Of a DNA stretch of 64,000 nt, positions 26,870 through 33,729 are shown piece after piece. The position numbers were made by a program, and so were the translations under genes. The number at the start of each line of letters is the position of its first letter. The first letter of the stretch is position 1. Source of the stretch: Streptomyces sp. AJS327 (GTDB taxonomy: Bacteria; Actinomycetota; Actinomycetes; Streptomycetales; Streptomycetaceae); NCBI RefSeq assembly GCF_013450295.1, contig NZ_SKBR01000002.1, positions 310,001-374,000 on the forward strand. The letters run 5' to 3'. The notes beneath the pieces were generated by a model. The model saw only the letters and a list, made by a program, of their open reading frames with translations. It did not search any database and was not told where the DNA came from.

Positions 26870-26986
26870 TCAGACCGCGAGCGCCTGCTTGACCTGTGCG
26901 AGGCTCGGGTTGGTCAGCACCACCTCGTCACCCCCGCCGGACGGCACCACCCGCAGCGTCGGGACGGTTTTGGGTTTTGCCTCCAT
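26870..26986 (-). pseudogene. Stranded 3' end of host mycoredoxin gene mrx1
   Basis: A 38-codon frame. Codons from VPTLRVVPSGG to NPSLAQVKQALAV are the C-terminal third of a mycoredoxin; the first six codons (MEAKPK) and the ribosome site GGAG come from the integrated element. The redox CxxC part is missing, so it cannot be a functional thiol enzyme. It starts 12 bp after the integrase stop and is probably translated with it. The sequence matches the end of the intact mrx1 at 40558 in meaning (VPTxxV...TNPSLAQVKxALA) but differs at many bases, so this is the original host end displaced by integration. Confidence 0.85.
26940..26985. other. Left attachment site (attL) of the integrated element
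   Basis: On the minus strand the junction reads GGCAAAACCCAAAAC then CGTCCCGACG then host CTGCGGGTGG. The core shared with the right junction is GTCCCGACG. The central dinucleotide is predicted to be CC (plus-strand 26961-26962), flanked by CGTC and GACG. The left arm is AT-rich element DNA, the right arm host mrx1 coding sequence. It lies immediately after the integrase gene, as attP usually does. Confidence 0.75.
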
Positions 26987-26998
26987 CGTTTCTCCAGG

Positions 26999-28567
26999 TC
27001 ATGCGGCTAGTGCTACCTCAGCCCCCGAGAGGAAATCCGAGATGGACACCGCCTCAGCGGGCGGGTTGCCGAAGCCCACCTGGGCGACCTGGAACGGTGC
27101 GGCCGGGAAGTTCTCCCCGTACTCGAACCTCACCCCAGAGGGGCCAGCGAAGACCTTCACCCCCCACGTGAGCAGCTTCTCTCGCCGTTCCTCTCGGGTG
27201 GAGGAGTCCCACCACTCCGCGTAGGTCTGGCCGGTCTCCACCCACTGTTCCCGTGGCCTGGCCGCAGGCTGGCTGGTGATCGCTTCCCGCTCCGTAGCCA
27301 CCTTGGCCATGTGCTGGCCGTACTCGGCAGCGGTCAGCTTGCCTGCCTGGAGTTCCTTGGTGAGCTGTTCAAGCTGGGCGTCCAACACGGCCACCTGTAC
27401 GGCCCTGGAGTCGTCCTGAACGGTCCGACGCTCCCGGACTGGCAGAGAGCCAAGCTGGAGTTTGAGCGTGGCTCCTATGAGTTCGTACAGTTCCTCAGCC
27501 ATGAAGCTGTGGCCGGGGCACGGCTTGCGTCCCTTGGGCTTGCTTCCCTGGCACCGGATGCGGGGGCGCTTGTTGTTCTTCTTCCCGCCCTTGGCCCAGT
27601 AGAGCGGGTGCTCATAGTCGGAGCCGTCGCAGAACAGGATGCCGCGCACCGGGGAGGTCTCGGACGGACCCTTGGTGTACTTCACCAGGGTCACAACCTC
27701 TTGGAGAGCCAGCCATTCCGAGTCGGTCAGCACGGGCTCAGAGCGCATGACGGGCGTGCCGTCCTCGTTTCGTACGACTGTGCCGTCTGCCCGTACGTAC
27801 TCGCCCAACAGGCTCCGGGAAGTGAGTACGGCCTGAACACTGGTCGGGTTCCACTTGGTGCCCCGTGCCTTGGCCTTCTCCTCGTTGAGCCGGGTAGTGG
27901 ACTCGCCCTTGGCTGCACGCATACGAGCAATGTCCTGGACTGTGGGAACGCCACCGGTGTTCAGCCAGTCAGCAACGACGGAGAACGACTTGCACGCCAT
28001 GAACAGCCGGATCATTTCCAGCAACACCGGCCCATACTCGGGGCAGATGGCCAGCGTGTAGCCGTCGCCATCCTTGGCCGCCACACGACCGAACGGGACG
28101 AGCCCACCAGGCCAACGGCCAGCCTTCCGCATAGCCTCACGAGAGGCCCGGACACGGCTCTTGATGATGTTCAGTTCAATCTCAGCGACCACAGCCAGGA
28201 TCTTGGCGACGGCCTGGCCCATTTCGCTGGTGAGATCAAAGCTCTGTTCAACACAGATCAGAGACTTCCCGTGCTTGGTGCACCAGTCGATGATGTCGCA
28301 CAGGTCCCGAACCGATCGAACTATTCGGTCCATGCTCTTCACATAGAGAACATCGAATTGGTCTCGCCTGTTGTTTAGCCAGTCTCCGAGCGAGGGACGG
28401 AGCCAGGGAGAGAGGGAGGCGGACACGTCGATGTCCACTGCCCATCCCACGAGTTCCAGGCTGTCAGCGTCCACACGCTTGCCTATGAGTTTCTTTTGAG
28501 TGTCGTCTCCGGTCTGGCCCGTGTTGGCCACGGAGAGGCGCACCACGCCCAATGCTCGGTTCAACAT
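26999..28567 (-). CDS. Large serine recombinase (integrase)
   Basis: A 522-residue site-specific recombinase. The N-terminal resolvase domain has the nucleophile Ser12 in VVRLSVAN, then VKSMDRIVRSVRD with the conserved Arg residues, and SEMGQAVAKILAVVAEIE leading into the long E helix. The recombinase domain follows (LLEMIRLFMACKS, SVQAVLTSRSLLGEYV). A zinc-ribbon region has Cys in GILFCDGSD, IRCQG and KPCPGH, and a coiled segment lies around AVLDAQLEQLTKELQ. It should insert attP into the mrx1 attB. Its stop lies about 37 bp from the crossover point. Catalytic residues appear intact, so it is likely functional. A recombination directionality factor was not identified. Confidence 0.95.
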   Translation of the reverse strand: MLNRALGVVRLSVANTGQTGDDTQKKLIGKRVDADSLELVGWAVDIDVSASLSPWLRPSLGDWLNNRRDQFDVLYVKSMDRIVRSVRDLCDIIDWCTKHGKSLICVEQSFDLTSEMGQAVAKILAVVAEIELNIIKSRVRASREAMRKAGRWPGGLVPFGRVAAKDGDGYTLAICPEYGPVLLEMIRLFMACKSFSVVADWLNTGGVPTVQDIARMRAAKGESTTRLNEEKAKARGTKWNPTSVQAVLTSRSLLGEYVRADGTVVRNEDGTPVMRSEPVLTDSEWLALQEVVTLVKYTKGPSETSPVRGILFCDGSDYEHPLYWAKGGKKNNKRPRIRCQGSKPKGRKPCPGHSFMAEELYELIGATLKLQLGSLPVRERRTVQDDSRAVQVAVLDAQLEQLTKELQAGKLTAAEYGQHMAKVATEREAITSQPAARPREQWVETGQTYAEWWDSSTREERREKLLTWGVKVFAGPSGVRFEYGENFPAAPFQVAQVGFGNPPAEAVSISDFLSGAEVALAA

Positions 28568-28607
28568 GCCTATCGGTCTAACTCCCCTTCTTTTCGTGGA
28601 TTCGCAG

Positions 28608-29129
28608 CTACTCCGACTCCAGAACTTGCCTGGCCTTCTCGGTAACCACGCCCCCGGCCTTCCTGTCGGCGGTTGTCTCCAGGAATCCGTCTCGGCGTGC
28701 GCGCTTCATGTGGTCCTTGATGGTGTTCAAGTTCTTTTCCAACGCCTCAGCCAGCCAGCGAACGGGGGCCGGAGTGCCTGCCTCAGACGCACTCACGTAG
28801 AGGGCGGACAACAGGGCCAAGTACCGGTCCGAGATGCCCTCAGAAGCCAGCACAGCCCTTACTGCTTCTGCCCCCTGGTCTAGTTTCAGAGCGATGCCGT
28901 GGGCGCTTTCGTGTAGCTCCTGCGCCTTCTCCGCGATCCGGCTTAGCTCTGGCTCCATCCTTCGGAGAACGGTTGTGGTAACCCCACGCGCCTTGTCCCT
29001 CGGGTCTGCGTCGGGTGCTGGCTCGATGGCGAGCCGCTGTGGCCCGCCCTGGTAGTGACCGGTTGGCCACCAGGCCGCGAGCACCCAGGACCCCACACGC
29101 TGTCTGATCTCGAATCCCTCGTCTGTCAT
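28608..29129 (-). CDS. Putative winged-helix DNA-binding regulator
   Basis: A protein of about 173 residues with a helical middle (AEKAQELHESAHGIALKL) and a C-terminal helix-turn-helix-like region, VRWLAEALEKNLNTIKDHMK, then ARRDGFLETT and a short wing, and KARQVLE at the end. It resembles small actinophage regulators. It is upstream of and co-directional with the integrase, and divergent from the replication operon, a natural place for a repressor or directionality factor. The ATG at 29129 was chosen over the TTG three codons upstream; neither has a strong ribosome site. Confidence 0.6.
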   Translation of the reverse strand: MTDEGFEIRQRVGSWVLAAWWPTGHYQGGPQRLAIEPAPDADPRDKARGVTTTVLRRMEPELSRIAEKAQELHESAHGIALKLDQGAEAVRAVLASEGISDRYLALLSALYVSASEAGTPAPVRWLAEALEKNLNTIKDHMKRARRDGFLETTADRKAGGVVTEKARQVLESE

Positions 29130-29433
29130 GCGACCCAAGGTAGACCGAAGTCACCTAGGTCTGTCAACTCTGCATGAGTGGTGTGCCTGGTGGTGCTGGG
29201 CTGAATAAACCATGTGACCCGTTCCACAAGCAGGGGGTGGCCGGCTCGGAGGAACCCCAGGTCAGAAGTTTATTCAGGTTTACTCATGTACCCAGAAATG
29301 GCACGTCTGGGTTTGCTCTACCCCGAACTTCGGGGCAATCTTGAAGTTGTCAGGCCGACACGGGTCGGACAGATCAGGAGCGTTAGACGAGATGCGTTAC
29401 AGCAACTACAGCAACGTATGTGAAGAACCCATC
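29130..29433. promoter_or_regulatory. Divergent control region of the element with inverted operator-like repeat
   Basis: About 300 bases between the integrase-side genes and the replication-side genes. CTGAATAAAC at 29201-29210 and its exact inverse GTTTATTCAG at 29268-29277 frame a GC-rich 57-bp centre. AT-rich arms in a divergent region suggest paired operators for looping or for two opposing promoters. A weak open frame on the plus strand (29214-29423) has no ribosome site and was not called. Confidence 0.5.
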
Positions 29434-29802
29434 ATGACTGCGAATGCGGTACAAGCATTCATCTACGTCGAATGGGCATGTGGATGCGGCCACGGGTGCC
29501 GCCCCGTACAGGCCAACCAAAAGCACCTGGCGGAACTCCTTGCACCACTCGTAGAGCAGATGGACGCCGTAGAAGTCCTCCGCGCACTGACTCAGATAGA
29601 CCGGCGTCGGATTAGCAAGCTGCGAGACAAGGAAGCGGCCAACGATAAGGCCAAGGCGAATGGCTGCACGGGTTGCCTGGCCAATCCCGGTGAAGGGTGC
29701 CTCCACAAGCGAACTGGGGAGCCGATCAGGTGGAGCCATCCCGAACGGCTTATGGCAATCGGGATTGAAGCCCTCCCCAATGGTGACTGGCAGTACATCT
29801 AA
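29434..29802 (+). CDS. Cys-rich phage-type protein of unknown function
   Basis: A 122-residue protein with an N-terminal Cys cluster (WACGCGHGC), a middle basic helix (LTQIDRRRISKLRDKEAA) and a second Cys cluster (NGCTGCLANPGEGCLHKRTG), which together could bind one or two zincs. It is the first gene of the plus-strand replication operon. The start is uncertain: ATG at 29434 has only GAAGAA upstream, while ATG at 29392 has AGGAG at 11 nt and would add 14 residues. No family is recognised. Confidence 0.65.
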   Translation: MTANAVQAFIYVEWACGCGHGCRPVQANQKHLAELLAPLVEQMDAVEVLRALTQIDRRRISKLRDKEAANDKAKANGCTGCLANPGEGCLHKRTGEPIRWSHPERLMAIGIEALPNGDWQYI

Positions 29803-29814
29803 GGAGATTGGGAA

Positions 29815-30027
29815 ATGACTGACGAGACTGCGAAGGCCCTGGAAGAACTGGCCGGTGATGTTGTCTTCCATCTCGCCCTGACAGTGGACCTGGGGCGGAT
29901 GAAGGCAGCCGACGCTATCGACATGTGCACTGGGGCACTTGAGATGACCCAGGAGCAGGCAGAGAAGTTGTTGGATCTCGCCATTACGAATATCCACAGT
30001 GAGCGAATGGAGGATGAGGAAGCGTGA
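29815..30027 (+). CDS. Small helical acidic protein
   Basis: A 70-residue acidic, all-helical protein (TAKALEELAGDVVFHLALTV, EMTQEQAEKLLDLAITNIHS). The ATG follows AAGGAG. Its stop overlaps the GTG of the next gene by 4 nt, so the two are coupled. It may be a partner of the replication protein downstream. No family is recognised; the name describes composition only. Confidence 0.65.
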   Translation: MTDETAKALEELAGDVVFHLALTVDLGRMKAADAIDMCTGALEMTQEQAEKLLDLAITNIHSERMEDEEA

Positions 30028-30602
30028 GCAGTGCCACGGAGGCTCGGTGGTTTCGGCTTCGAGTTCACGGGTGTAAGGCAATCAACTCCCGTACCGGCGC
30101 GATGCTGGCAGTGATGATGGAGTTTTCCGACTGGGATGATGACTCGTTCCGCCGGAACAAGGGGTTCGGCGGTATCAACATGAGTAAGACGACCGTTGCT
30201 CACCACATGGGCAAGACCCGAGGAAGCGACGTTGACGACTGGGTCAATGAAGCTGTGACGGCAGGCTGGCTCATCGTTGAAGACGCTCCCCGTGCACGCC
30301 CCTGGCGCTTCCGGATCGTTCTTCCGTCGTGCTGTGCGGGGCGGGATAAGCCTTCTGATCGGTGCACTGCGAAGCCCCGCACCAAGCGAGGGAACCGGGG
30401 GAACCTCGTAAGTGCAAAGACCACCACCCCAACTGACTGCCCCGAAGTTCAGGTAGTGACTACCCCGAACATCACTACTACGACTACCCCGAAGAACACT
30501 ACTTTGGCTGCCCTGAACATCGGGGGACTACCTAGTAAGAGTCCTAGTAAGGACCTAGTAATACCTAACCCTGTTCCTGATGAAGAAGGAAATTTTTGGT
30601 AG
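30024..30602 (+). CDS. Putative replication initiator with winged-helix N-terminus
   Basis: A 192-residue protein. Residues 5-100 look like the winged-helix domain of phage replisome organisers: NSRTGAMLAVMMEFSDWDDD, MSKTTVAHHMGKTRGSD as the recognition helix region, then VTAGWLIVEDAPRARPWRFRI as the wing. Residues 105-192 are Thr/Pro/Lys-rich, disordered and coincide with direct DNA repeats. An initiator whose 3' coding region contains its own origin repeats is the lambda O arrangement. It is translationally coupled to the preceding small gene. The call rests on the fold, the iterons and the operon position; there is no direct family match. Confidence 0.55.
   Translation: MSSATEARWFRLRVHGCKAINSRTGAMLAVMMEFSDWDDDSFRRNKGFGGINMSKTTVAHHMGKTRGSDVDDWVNEAVTAGWLIVEDAPRARPWRFRIVLPSCCAGRDKPSDRCTAKPRTKRGNRGNLVSAKTTTPTDCPEVQVVTTPNITTTTTPKNTTLAALNIGGLPSKSPSKDLVIPNPVPDEEGNFW
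30435..30517 (+). repeat. Iteron-like array 1: four 12-bp repeats with 23-24 bp period
   Basis: GACTGCCCCGAA (30435), GACTACCCCGAA (30458), GACTACCCCGAA (30482) and GGCTGCCCTGAA (30506) recur at 23, 24 and 24 bp, placing copies close to two helical turns apart. They lie inside the coding end of the putative initiator gene, like lambda ori iterons in gene O. Confidence 0.65.
30531..30561 (+). repeat. Iteron-like array 2: three CCTAGTAA repeats
   Basis: CCTAGTAA occurs at 30531, 30543 and 30554, spaced 12 and 11 bp, one helical turn. It directly follows array 1 and is followed by AT-rich sequence through the end of the gene (about 30560-30600), a plausible unwinding element. Confidence 0.6.
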
Positions 30603-30608
30603 AGAGTC

Positions 30609-30637
30609 AGGGGCCCTACGGGGCCCCTTGTCTTTTT
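30609..30637 (+). terminator. Intrinsic terminator after the replication operon
   Basis: AGGGGCCC, 4-nt loop, GGGCCCCT followed by a TCTTTTTCC tract, 7 bases after the stop codon of the putative initiator. Confidence 0.8.
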
Positions 30638-30729
30638 CCTTCACCAGGTAGAGGACTGAACACAGCGAAGGCAGAGAGGACGACAGTCCGGACAGTGGAA
30701 CTAGCCAGCCTTGGGGCTGGCAGTGACAC

Positions 30730-30780
30730 GGGACAACTGGTTGTCCACACCAGGGGTTCGTACCTGGTGCCAGTTGTCCC
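30730..30780 (+). other. Cruciform-forming inverted repeat containing a DnaA box
   Basis: GGGACAACTGG (30730-30740) pairs with CCAGTTGTCCC (30770-30780), and inside it CACCAGG pairs with CCTGGTG around an 8-nt loop. The unpaired 7-nt bulge begins the sequence TTGTCCACA (30741-30749), a perfect Streptomyces DnaA box. GGACAAC/GTTGTCC can also fold alone. This could be an origin structure, an operator or a structured RNA. Confidence 0.5.
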
Positions 30781-30944
30781 CCGCCGCCGTGGGCTGCCCG
30801 TTGCCCTCTGAGAGTCCCTGTGTGGCCGTCTGACGCCTTGTTGGGTGGTCCGGTCGTCTGCGGTCACGAGAGGCCGTCAGAACGGCGTCTGTGGCTTCTG
30901 GTCCTGTGGACACCTGTCCGGCCTCAGAGGGCCGGGGTAGTTAG

Positions 30945-30960
30945 TTCAGTAAGTTCAGTT
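30945..30960 (+). promoter_or_regulatory. Recurrent element motif, copy 1
   Basis: TTCAGTAAGTTCAGTT, continuing TGATTCA. Three further full or partial copies lie in other intergenic regions of the element, here facing the downstream plus-strand genes. Confidence 0.55.
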
Positions 30961-31320
30961 GATTCACGGGCCCGCCTCTGTGTGGCCGTGGGGCGGCCCT
31001 GATGCCGTCTCGGGTCTTCTCCGTACCCGCTGATCCTCCTGGGCCGTCCTAGCGGCCTCTGGGCCGTTTCTCGGCCCCCTGATCCGGTGTACGCATCCAG
31101 GCTTTTCGGGTGGCTCCTGACGTGGGCTCAACCCCTGAGCCGGCCAGGTGACTTGGCCCACACTTTCGGCAGTTCCCTGCCTCGCACCCCCGAGTGCGGA
31201 CCTCACCTCTTTTATGAGAGCAAGAAGGGTTTAAACCGCTTCTTACCTACTTGGTCTCACTTCGGGACTCACGAGTCACGAATCGATTCGCTCCTCTGAA
31301 TCGTCTCGGTGTGTCTGGAC

Positions 31321-31345
31321 CCAGCCCTTACCGGCTGGGTTCATT
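31321..31345 (+). terminator. Terminator-like hairpin upstream of the zinc-finger gene
   Basis: CCCAGCC, 6-nt loop, GGCTGGG followed by TTCATTCCTTT. It sits about 50 bases before the next ATG, so it may terminate an upstream non-coding transcript or act as a leader structure. Confidence 0.5.
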
Positions 31346-31391
31346 CCTTTGTGCCCAAAAAATCGAGTGAACTACGGAAGGAAGGTCCGCC

Positions 31392-31622
31392 ATGAATGTG
31401 GTCTCAATGTGCGCACGGTGCGATAAGCCCAACGAAAGGCGGACCGGTTCGCTGTTCTGCTCCAAGAGTTGCGAAGTGATCGGCGACCGGATTGCAGCAC
31501 GTTGCTACCGCCGTACTGGTGAACGTCCTAAGCCTCAGACAGCGGGTGAATGGAGGGCGTATTACCGCCGCTTCTCAGAGAAGCGAGAGCTGATGCCCTT
31601 CGCTGCCAACGAAGCCATCTGA
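31392..31622 (+). CDS. Small zinc-finger phage-type protein
   Basis: A 76-residue basic protein with an N-terminal four-Cys motif (CARCDKPNERRTGSLFCSKS then C), followed by an aromatic/basic tail (RCYRRTGERP, EWRAYYRRFSEKRE). Zinc-ribbon proteins of this size are common early proteins of actinophages and likely bind nucleic acid. The ATG follows GGAAGGAAGG. A terminator lies just after the stop, so it is probably expressed alone or at the head of the HNH unit. No precise function is assigned. Confidence 0.7.
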   Translation: MNVVSMCARCDKPNERRTGSLFCSKSCEVIGDRIAARCYRRTGERPKPQTAGEWRAYYRRFSEKRELMPFAANEAI

Positions 31623-31638
31623 CAAACCAATAGAACCT

Positions 31639-31671
31639 AGGTCGTCCAGGTTGGGCGGCCTTCTTTGTTTT
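31639..31671 (+). terminator. Intrinsic terminator after the zinc-finger gene
   Basis: AGGTCGTCC, 5-nt loop, GGGCGGCCTT (with G-U pairs) followed by CTTTGTTTT. Confidence 0.7.
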
Positions 31672-31696
31672 CGGGAACCGTTCTGGAGGACGGATT

Positions 31697-32197
31697 ATGC
31701 GAGTAGAACTTGATGACGACTATGACGTGAAGGCCCTGCGCCGTTTGCTCAGCAAGATAGAGCACGACCCCGAGTCTGATTGCTGGTGCTGGCAGGCCAC
31801 CACGAACAAGCCTGAGAACGGGTACGGGTTGATTTACTACCAGGGAAAGCTGGTTCTAGCCCACCGACTGTCTTACATGTTCTTTGTTGGTCCCATTCCG
31901 GATGGCCTTGTGATTGATCATGTGAAGGCTCGTGGATGTTGCCATACAACTTGTGTTAACCCCAGGCATCTTGAGGCCGTGACTCAGCAGGTGAATACCT
32001 CTCGTGGTGAGGCGGGGAAGACCTACGCCGCTAAGCAGCTTGCAAAGACGCATTGCCCTGCCGGACACGAGTACAACGAAGAGAACACCTACAGGCGTTC
32101 CCGAGGCGACCGGGAATGCCGCATATGTATGCGTGAGAGTGCCCGTGTCCGTACTCGTGCGTATCGAGCTAGGCGGAAGGAACCCAATGCCAAGTAA
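31697..32197 (+). CDS. HNH endonuclease
   Basis: A 166-residue HNH nuclease of the phage/homing type. The core reads AHRLSYMFFVGPIP, then IDHVKARGCCHTTCVNPRHL, with the first catalytic His in IDH and the Asn-His-like NPRHL, and Cys residues for structural zinc. An upstream CWCW pair and a C-terminal CPAGHEY...RECRICMRES Cys/His module form a second zinc site typical of phage HNH proteins. It may be a free-standing homing endonuclease or act in DNA processing. The ATG is preceded by GGAGG. It overlaps the next gene by 11 nt. Confidence 0.88.
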   Translation: MRVELDDDYDVKALRRLLSKIEHDPESDCWCWQATTNKPENGYGLIYYQGKLVLAHRLSYMFFVGPIPDGLVIDHVKARGCCHTTCVNPRHLEAVTQQVNTSRGEAGKTYAAKQLAKTHCPAGHEYNEENTYRRSRGDRECRICMRESARVRTRAYRARRKEPNAK

Positions 32198-32468
32198 CCG
32201 TGCTCATAGCGGCCGTTGTCCCCGTAAGGGATGCCAGTTCAGTCGGACTACTGGTTCCCACTGCTGTAAGGCTTGCTCTTGGATGAGGAAGGTACATAAG
32301 TACGTCCAGGATGGTGTTCTCAGTGAACGCACACATCCCGGCCTGTCTCGACGCCTGTTTGTAATCAACGTTTTCTTTGATAGCCGTGAGAACCCCAGCG
32401 ATCAAATGCCCCAGGCTTCGTTGGATTACCTCTTTGAACTACTCGCCTATGCGAAGGAGAATCGCTAA
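32187..32468 (+). CDS. Small Cys-rich phage-type protein
   Basis: A 93-residue protein with Cys residues in SGRCPRKGCQFSR and HCCKACSW, a possible zinc site, then an amphipathic C-terminus with two helical stretches (LSRRLFVINVFF, LDYLFELLAYAKE). It starts inside the HNH gene and ends with TAATG shared with the next gene, so the three are translationally coupled. No family is recognised. Confidence 0.65.
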   Translation: MPSNRAHSGRCPRKGCQFSRTTGSHCCKACSWMRKVHKYVQDGVLSERTHPGLSRRLFVINVFFDSRENPSDQMPQASLDYLFELLAYAKENR

Positions 32469-32680
32469 TGACTGCTTTCGATATCCCTGCTGACCTTGAC
32501 CCAATTGAGTACGCGCGTAAGGCCGGAGAGATGGCCCGTGCCCAGGTGCCGAACATTGAGTCCCAGGAGCCTGCCACCCTGCCACAGCTCACCCGTGATG
32601 ACCTTCTGGAAATGAGCCCGGCCGAAATCAACGAGGCTCACGCTAATGGGCAGTTCTCTCAGATGCTTGGTCTTATCTGA
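32468..32680 (+). CDS. Small acidic phage-type protein
   Basis: A 70-residue acidic protein. Its C-terminus (DDLLEMSPAEINEAHANGQF then SQMLG) resembles the short 'speinear-GqlddlLG' tail found on small phage head or scaffold-associated proteins. That resemblance is weak and no other virion gene is present. It starts at the stop of the preceding gene (TAATG) and is the last gene before a terminator. Confidence 0.6.
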   Translation: MTAFDIPADLDPIEYARKAGEMARAQVPNIESQEPATLPQLTRDDLLEMSPAEINEAHANGQFSQMLGLI

Positions 32681-32710
32681 GATCCCAACCTAGACAACCG
32701 AGACTGACTT

Positions 32711-32740
32711 AGGGGCCCTCCACTGCGAGGGCCCTTCCTA
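32711..32740 (+). terminator. Intrinsic terminator after the HNH operon
   Basis: AGGGGCCCTC, 6-nt loop, GAGGGCCCTT followed by CCTATT. Confidence 0.8.
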
Positions 32741-32754
32741 TTGAAGGAGTTTTC

Positions 32755-33654
32755 ATGTTCGAGATCCCCCAGGGATTCAATCTTCCCAGTGACGCTCAGA
32801 AGGTACTCAAGCGTCGTGACGACCTGGTTCGACAGCTTGCCCAGTTCAAGGCCGAGAACGCCGACTATGAACCGCGTAAGCGAAATCACTACAACCATGC
32901 GAACCCTGGTTGGTTCACTCCCGCACTGGAGTATGCAGAGGCCCAGTGGGCCCGTGAGATGAAGGAAGCGCTTAAGGCCGGTAAGGATTTCAAGTCTCTT
33001 GACGAGTACCTGATCCCGTTCCAGGAGAAGGCTGCCGAGTACCATCCTCGGATTAAGGCCCTGGAAGAGCTGATTGCAGAGGCCGACAAGGAACTTATTG
33101 CGACCATGCGCCCGATGCTCGGGGAGCTGGTGGACCAGGCTTTCACTCAGGCTAGCAAGGCTGAGACGGAGTACGCGGAGGCTATGCGAAAGGCTCAGTC
33201 TGCGCGTGCTGAAATGGGATCGGCGGTCAACCGATTCTGTTGGGCCGTGACTGGTGGTCGCAAGAGTTCCGTTAGTGGTATTGGCTTTGGCTCCGGAACT
33301 CGTGACGGACTTGGTGGATGGCAGGCCACCGGTGATGGTCGTATCACCGTAGAGTCAATGCGTGCCCTGGGTCTCTACAACCAGTGGGAAGGCGCTCTCA
33401 TGCTTCCCGAGTTTGAGCACATGGTTTACAACCCGGAGAATCCTCTTGCCGAGGAAGTCGGCCTGGAGGTCACCCGGAATGCCGGGACTCATGAATGCCC
33501 GGCGTGTGGTCTTCGGGTGAATACTGGTGGCCGTCGCGTTTCCTGTGTTGGCACAGAGGGTGCCCGGCACACTCGGACCACGTTCGTTCTCAAGGATGAC
33601 CTTGAGGGAGAGCGTCACCCGAACTTCCCCAAGAACCGTGGGAAGACCTTTTAA
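32755..33654 (+). CDS. Coiled-coil protein with C-terminal zinc ribbon, unknown function
   Basis: A 299-residue protein. Residues 10-160 are helical and highly charged (KVLKRRDDLVRQLAQFKAEN, PRIKALEELIAEADKELI, ASKAETEYAEAMRKAQSARA), suggesting a coiled coil. A Gly-rich stretch follows (GFGSGTRDGLGGW), and the end has a zinc-ribbon-like CPACGLRVNTGGRRVSC. The ATG follows GAAGGAG. It is isolated by a terminator on each side. I do not recognise the family; a DNA-associated scaffolding role is only a guess. Confidence 0.7.
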   Translation: MFEIPQGFNLPSDAQKVLKRRDDLVRQLAQFKAENADYEPRKRNHYNHANPGWFTPALEYAEAQWAREMKEALKAGKDFKSLDEYLIPFQEKAAEYHPRIKALEELIAEADKELIATMRPMLGELVDQAFTQASKAETEYAEAMRKAQSARAEMGSAVNRFCWAVTGGRKSSVSGIGFGSGTRDGLGGWQATGDGRITVESMRALGLYNQWEGALMLPEFEHMVYNPENPLAEEVGLEVTRNAGTHECPACGLRVNTGGRRVSCVGTEGARHTRTTFVLKDDLEGERHPNFPKNRGKTF

Positions 33655-33725
33655 TGAGCTTTCGGGTTGATGTGGCGGCAGGGTTACGGCGGAAGGTCTA
33701 TGCCCTGCTTCTGCTCTGCGGGTGA
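33654..33725 (+). CDS. Candidate 23-residue coupled peptide
   Basis: ATG overlaps the stop of the preceding gene (TAATGA). The frame encodes a short peptide with a hydrophobic end (KVYALLLLCG). Coupled initiation is plausible, but there is no independent ribosome site, so translation is uncertain. Confidence 0.25.
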   Translation: MSFRVDVAAGLRRKVYALLLLCG

Positions 33726-33729
33726 TACC

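Larger units (their letters stand above)
30603..31391. other. Non-coding region of the element: origin-like sequences, hairpins, motif copy
   Basis: About 790 bases without a convincing gene. In order it holds a terminator, a GGCTGG hairpin, a cruciform with a DnaA box (30730-30780), a second DnaA-like box on the minus strand (TGTGGACAC, 30905-30913), one copy of the recurrent TTCAGTAAGTTCAGTT motif (30945-30960), a 12-bp palindrome CGAATCGATTCG (31279-31290), and a terminator-like hairpin at 31321. Short frames on both strands are unconserved. Confidence 0.6.

Noticed and set aside
30730..30780. tRNA-like reading of the cruciform because of GGTTCGTACC
   Set aside because: No anticodon or D arm can be formed and the acceptor-like stem is continuous with the inner hairpin.
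32468..32680. Capsid scaffold gene as evidence of a complete prophage
   Set aside because: The resemblance is limited to a short C-terminal tail, and no capsid, portal, tail or terminase gene is present.
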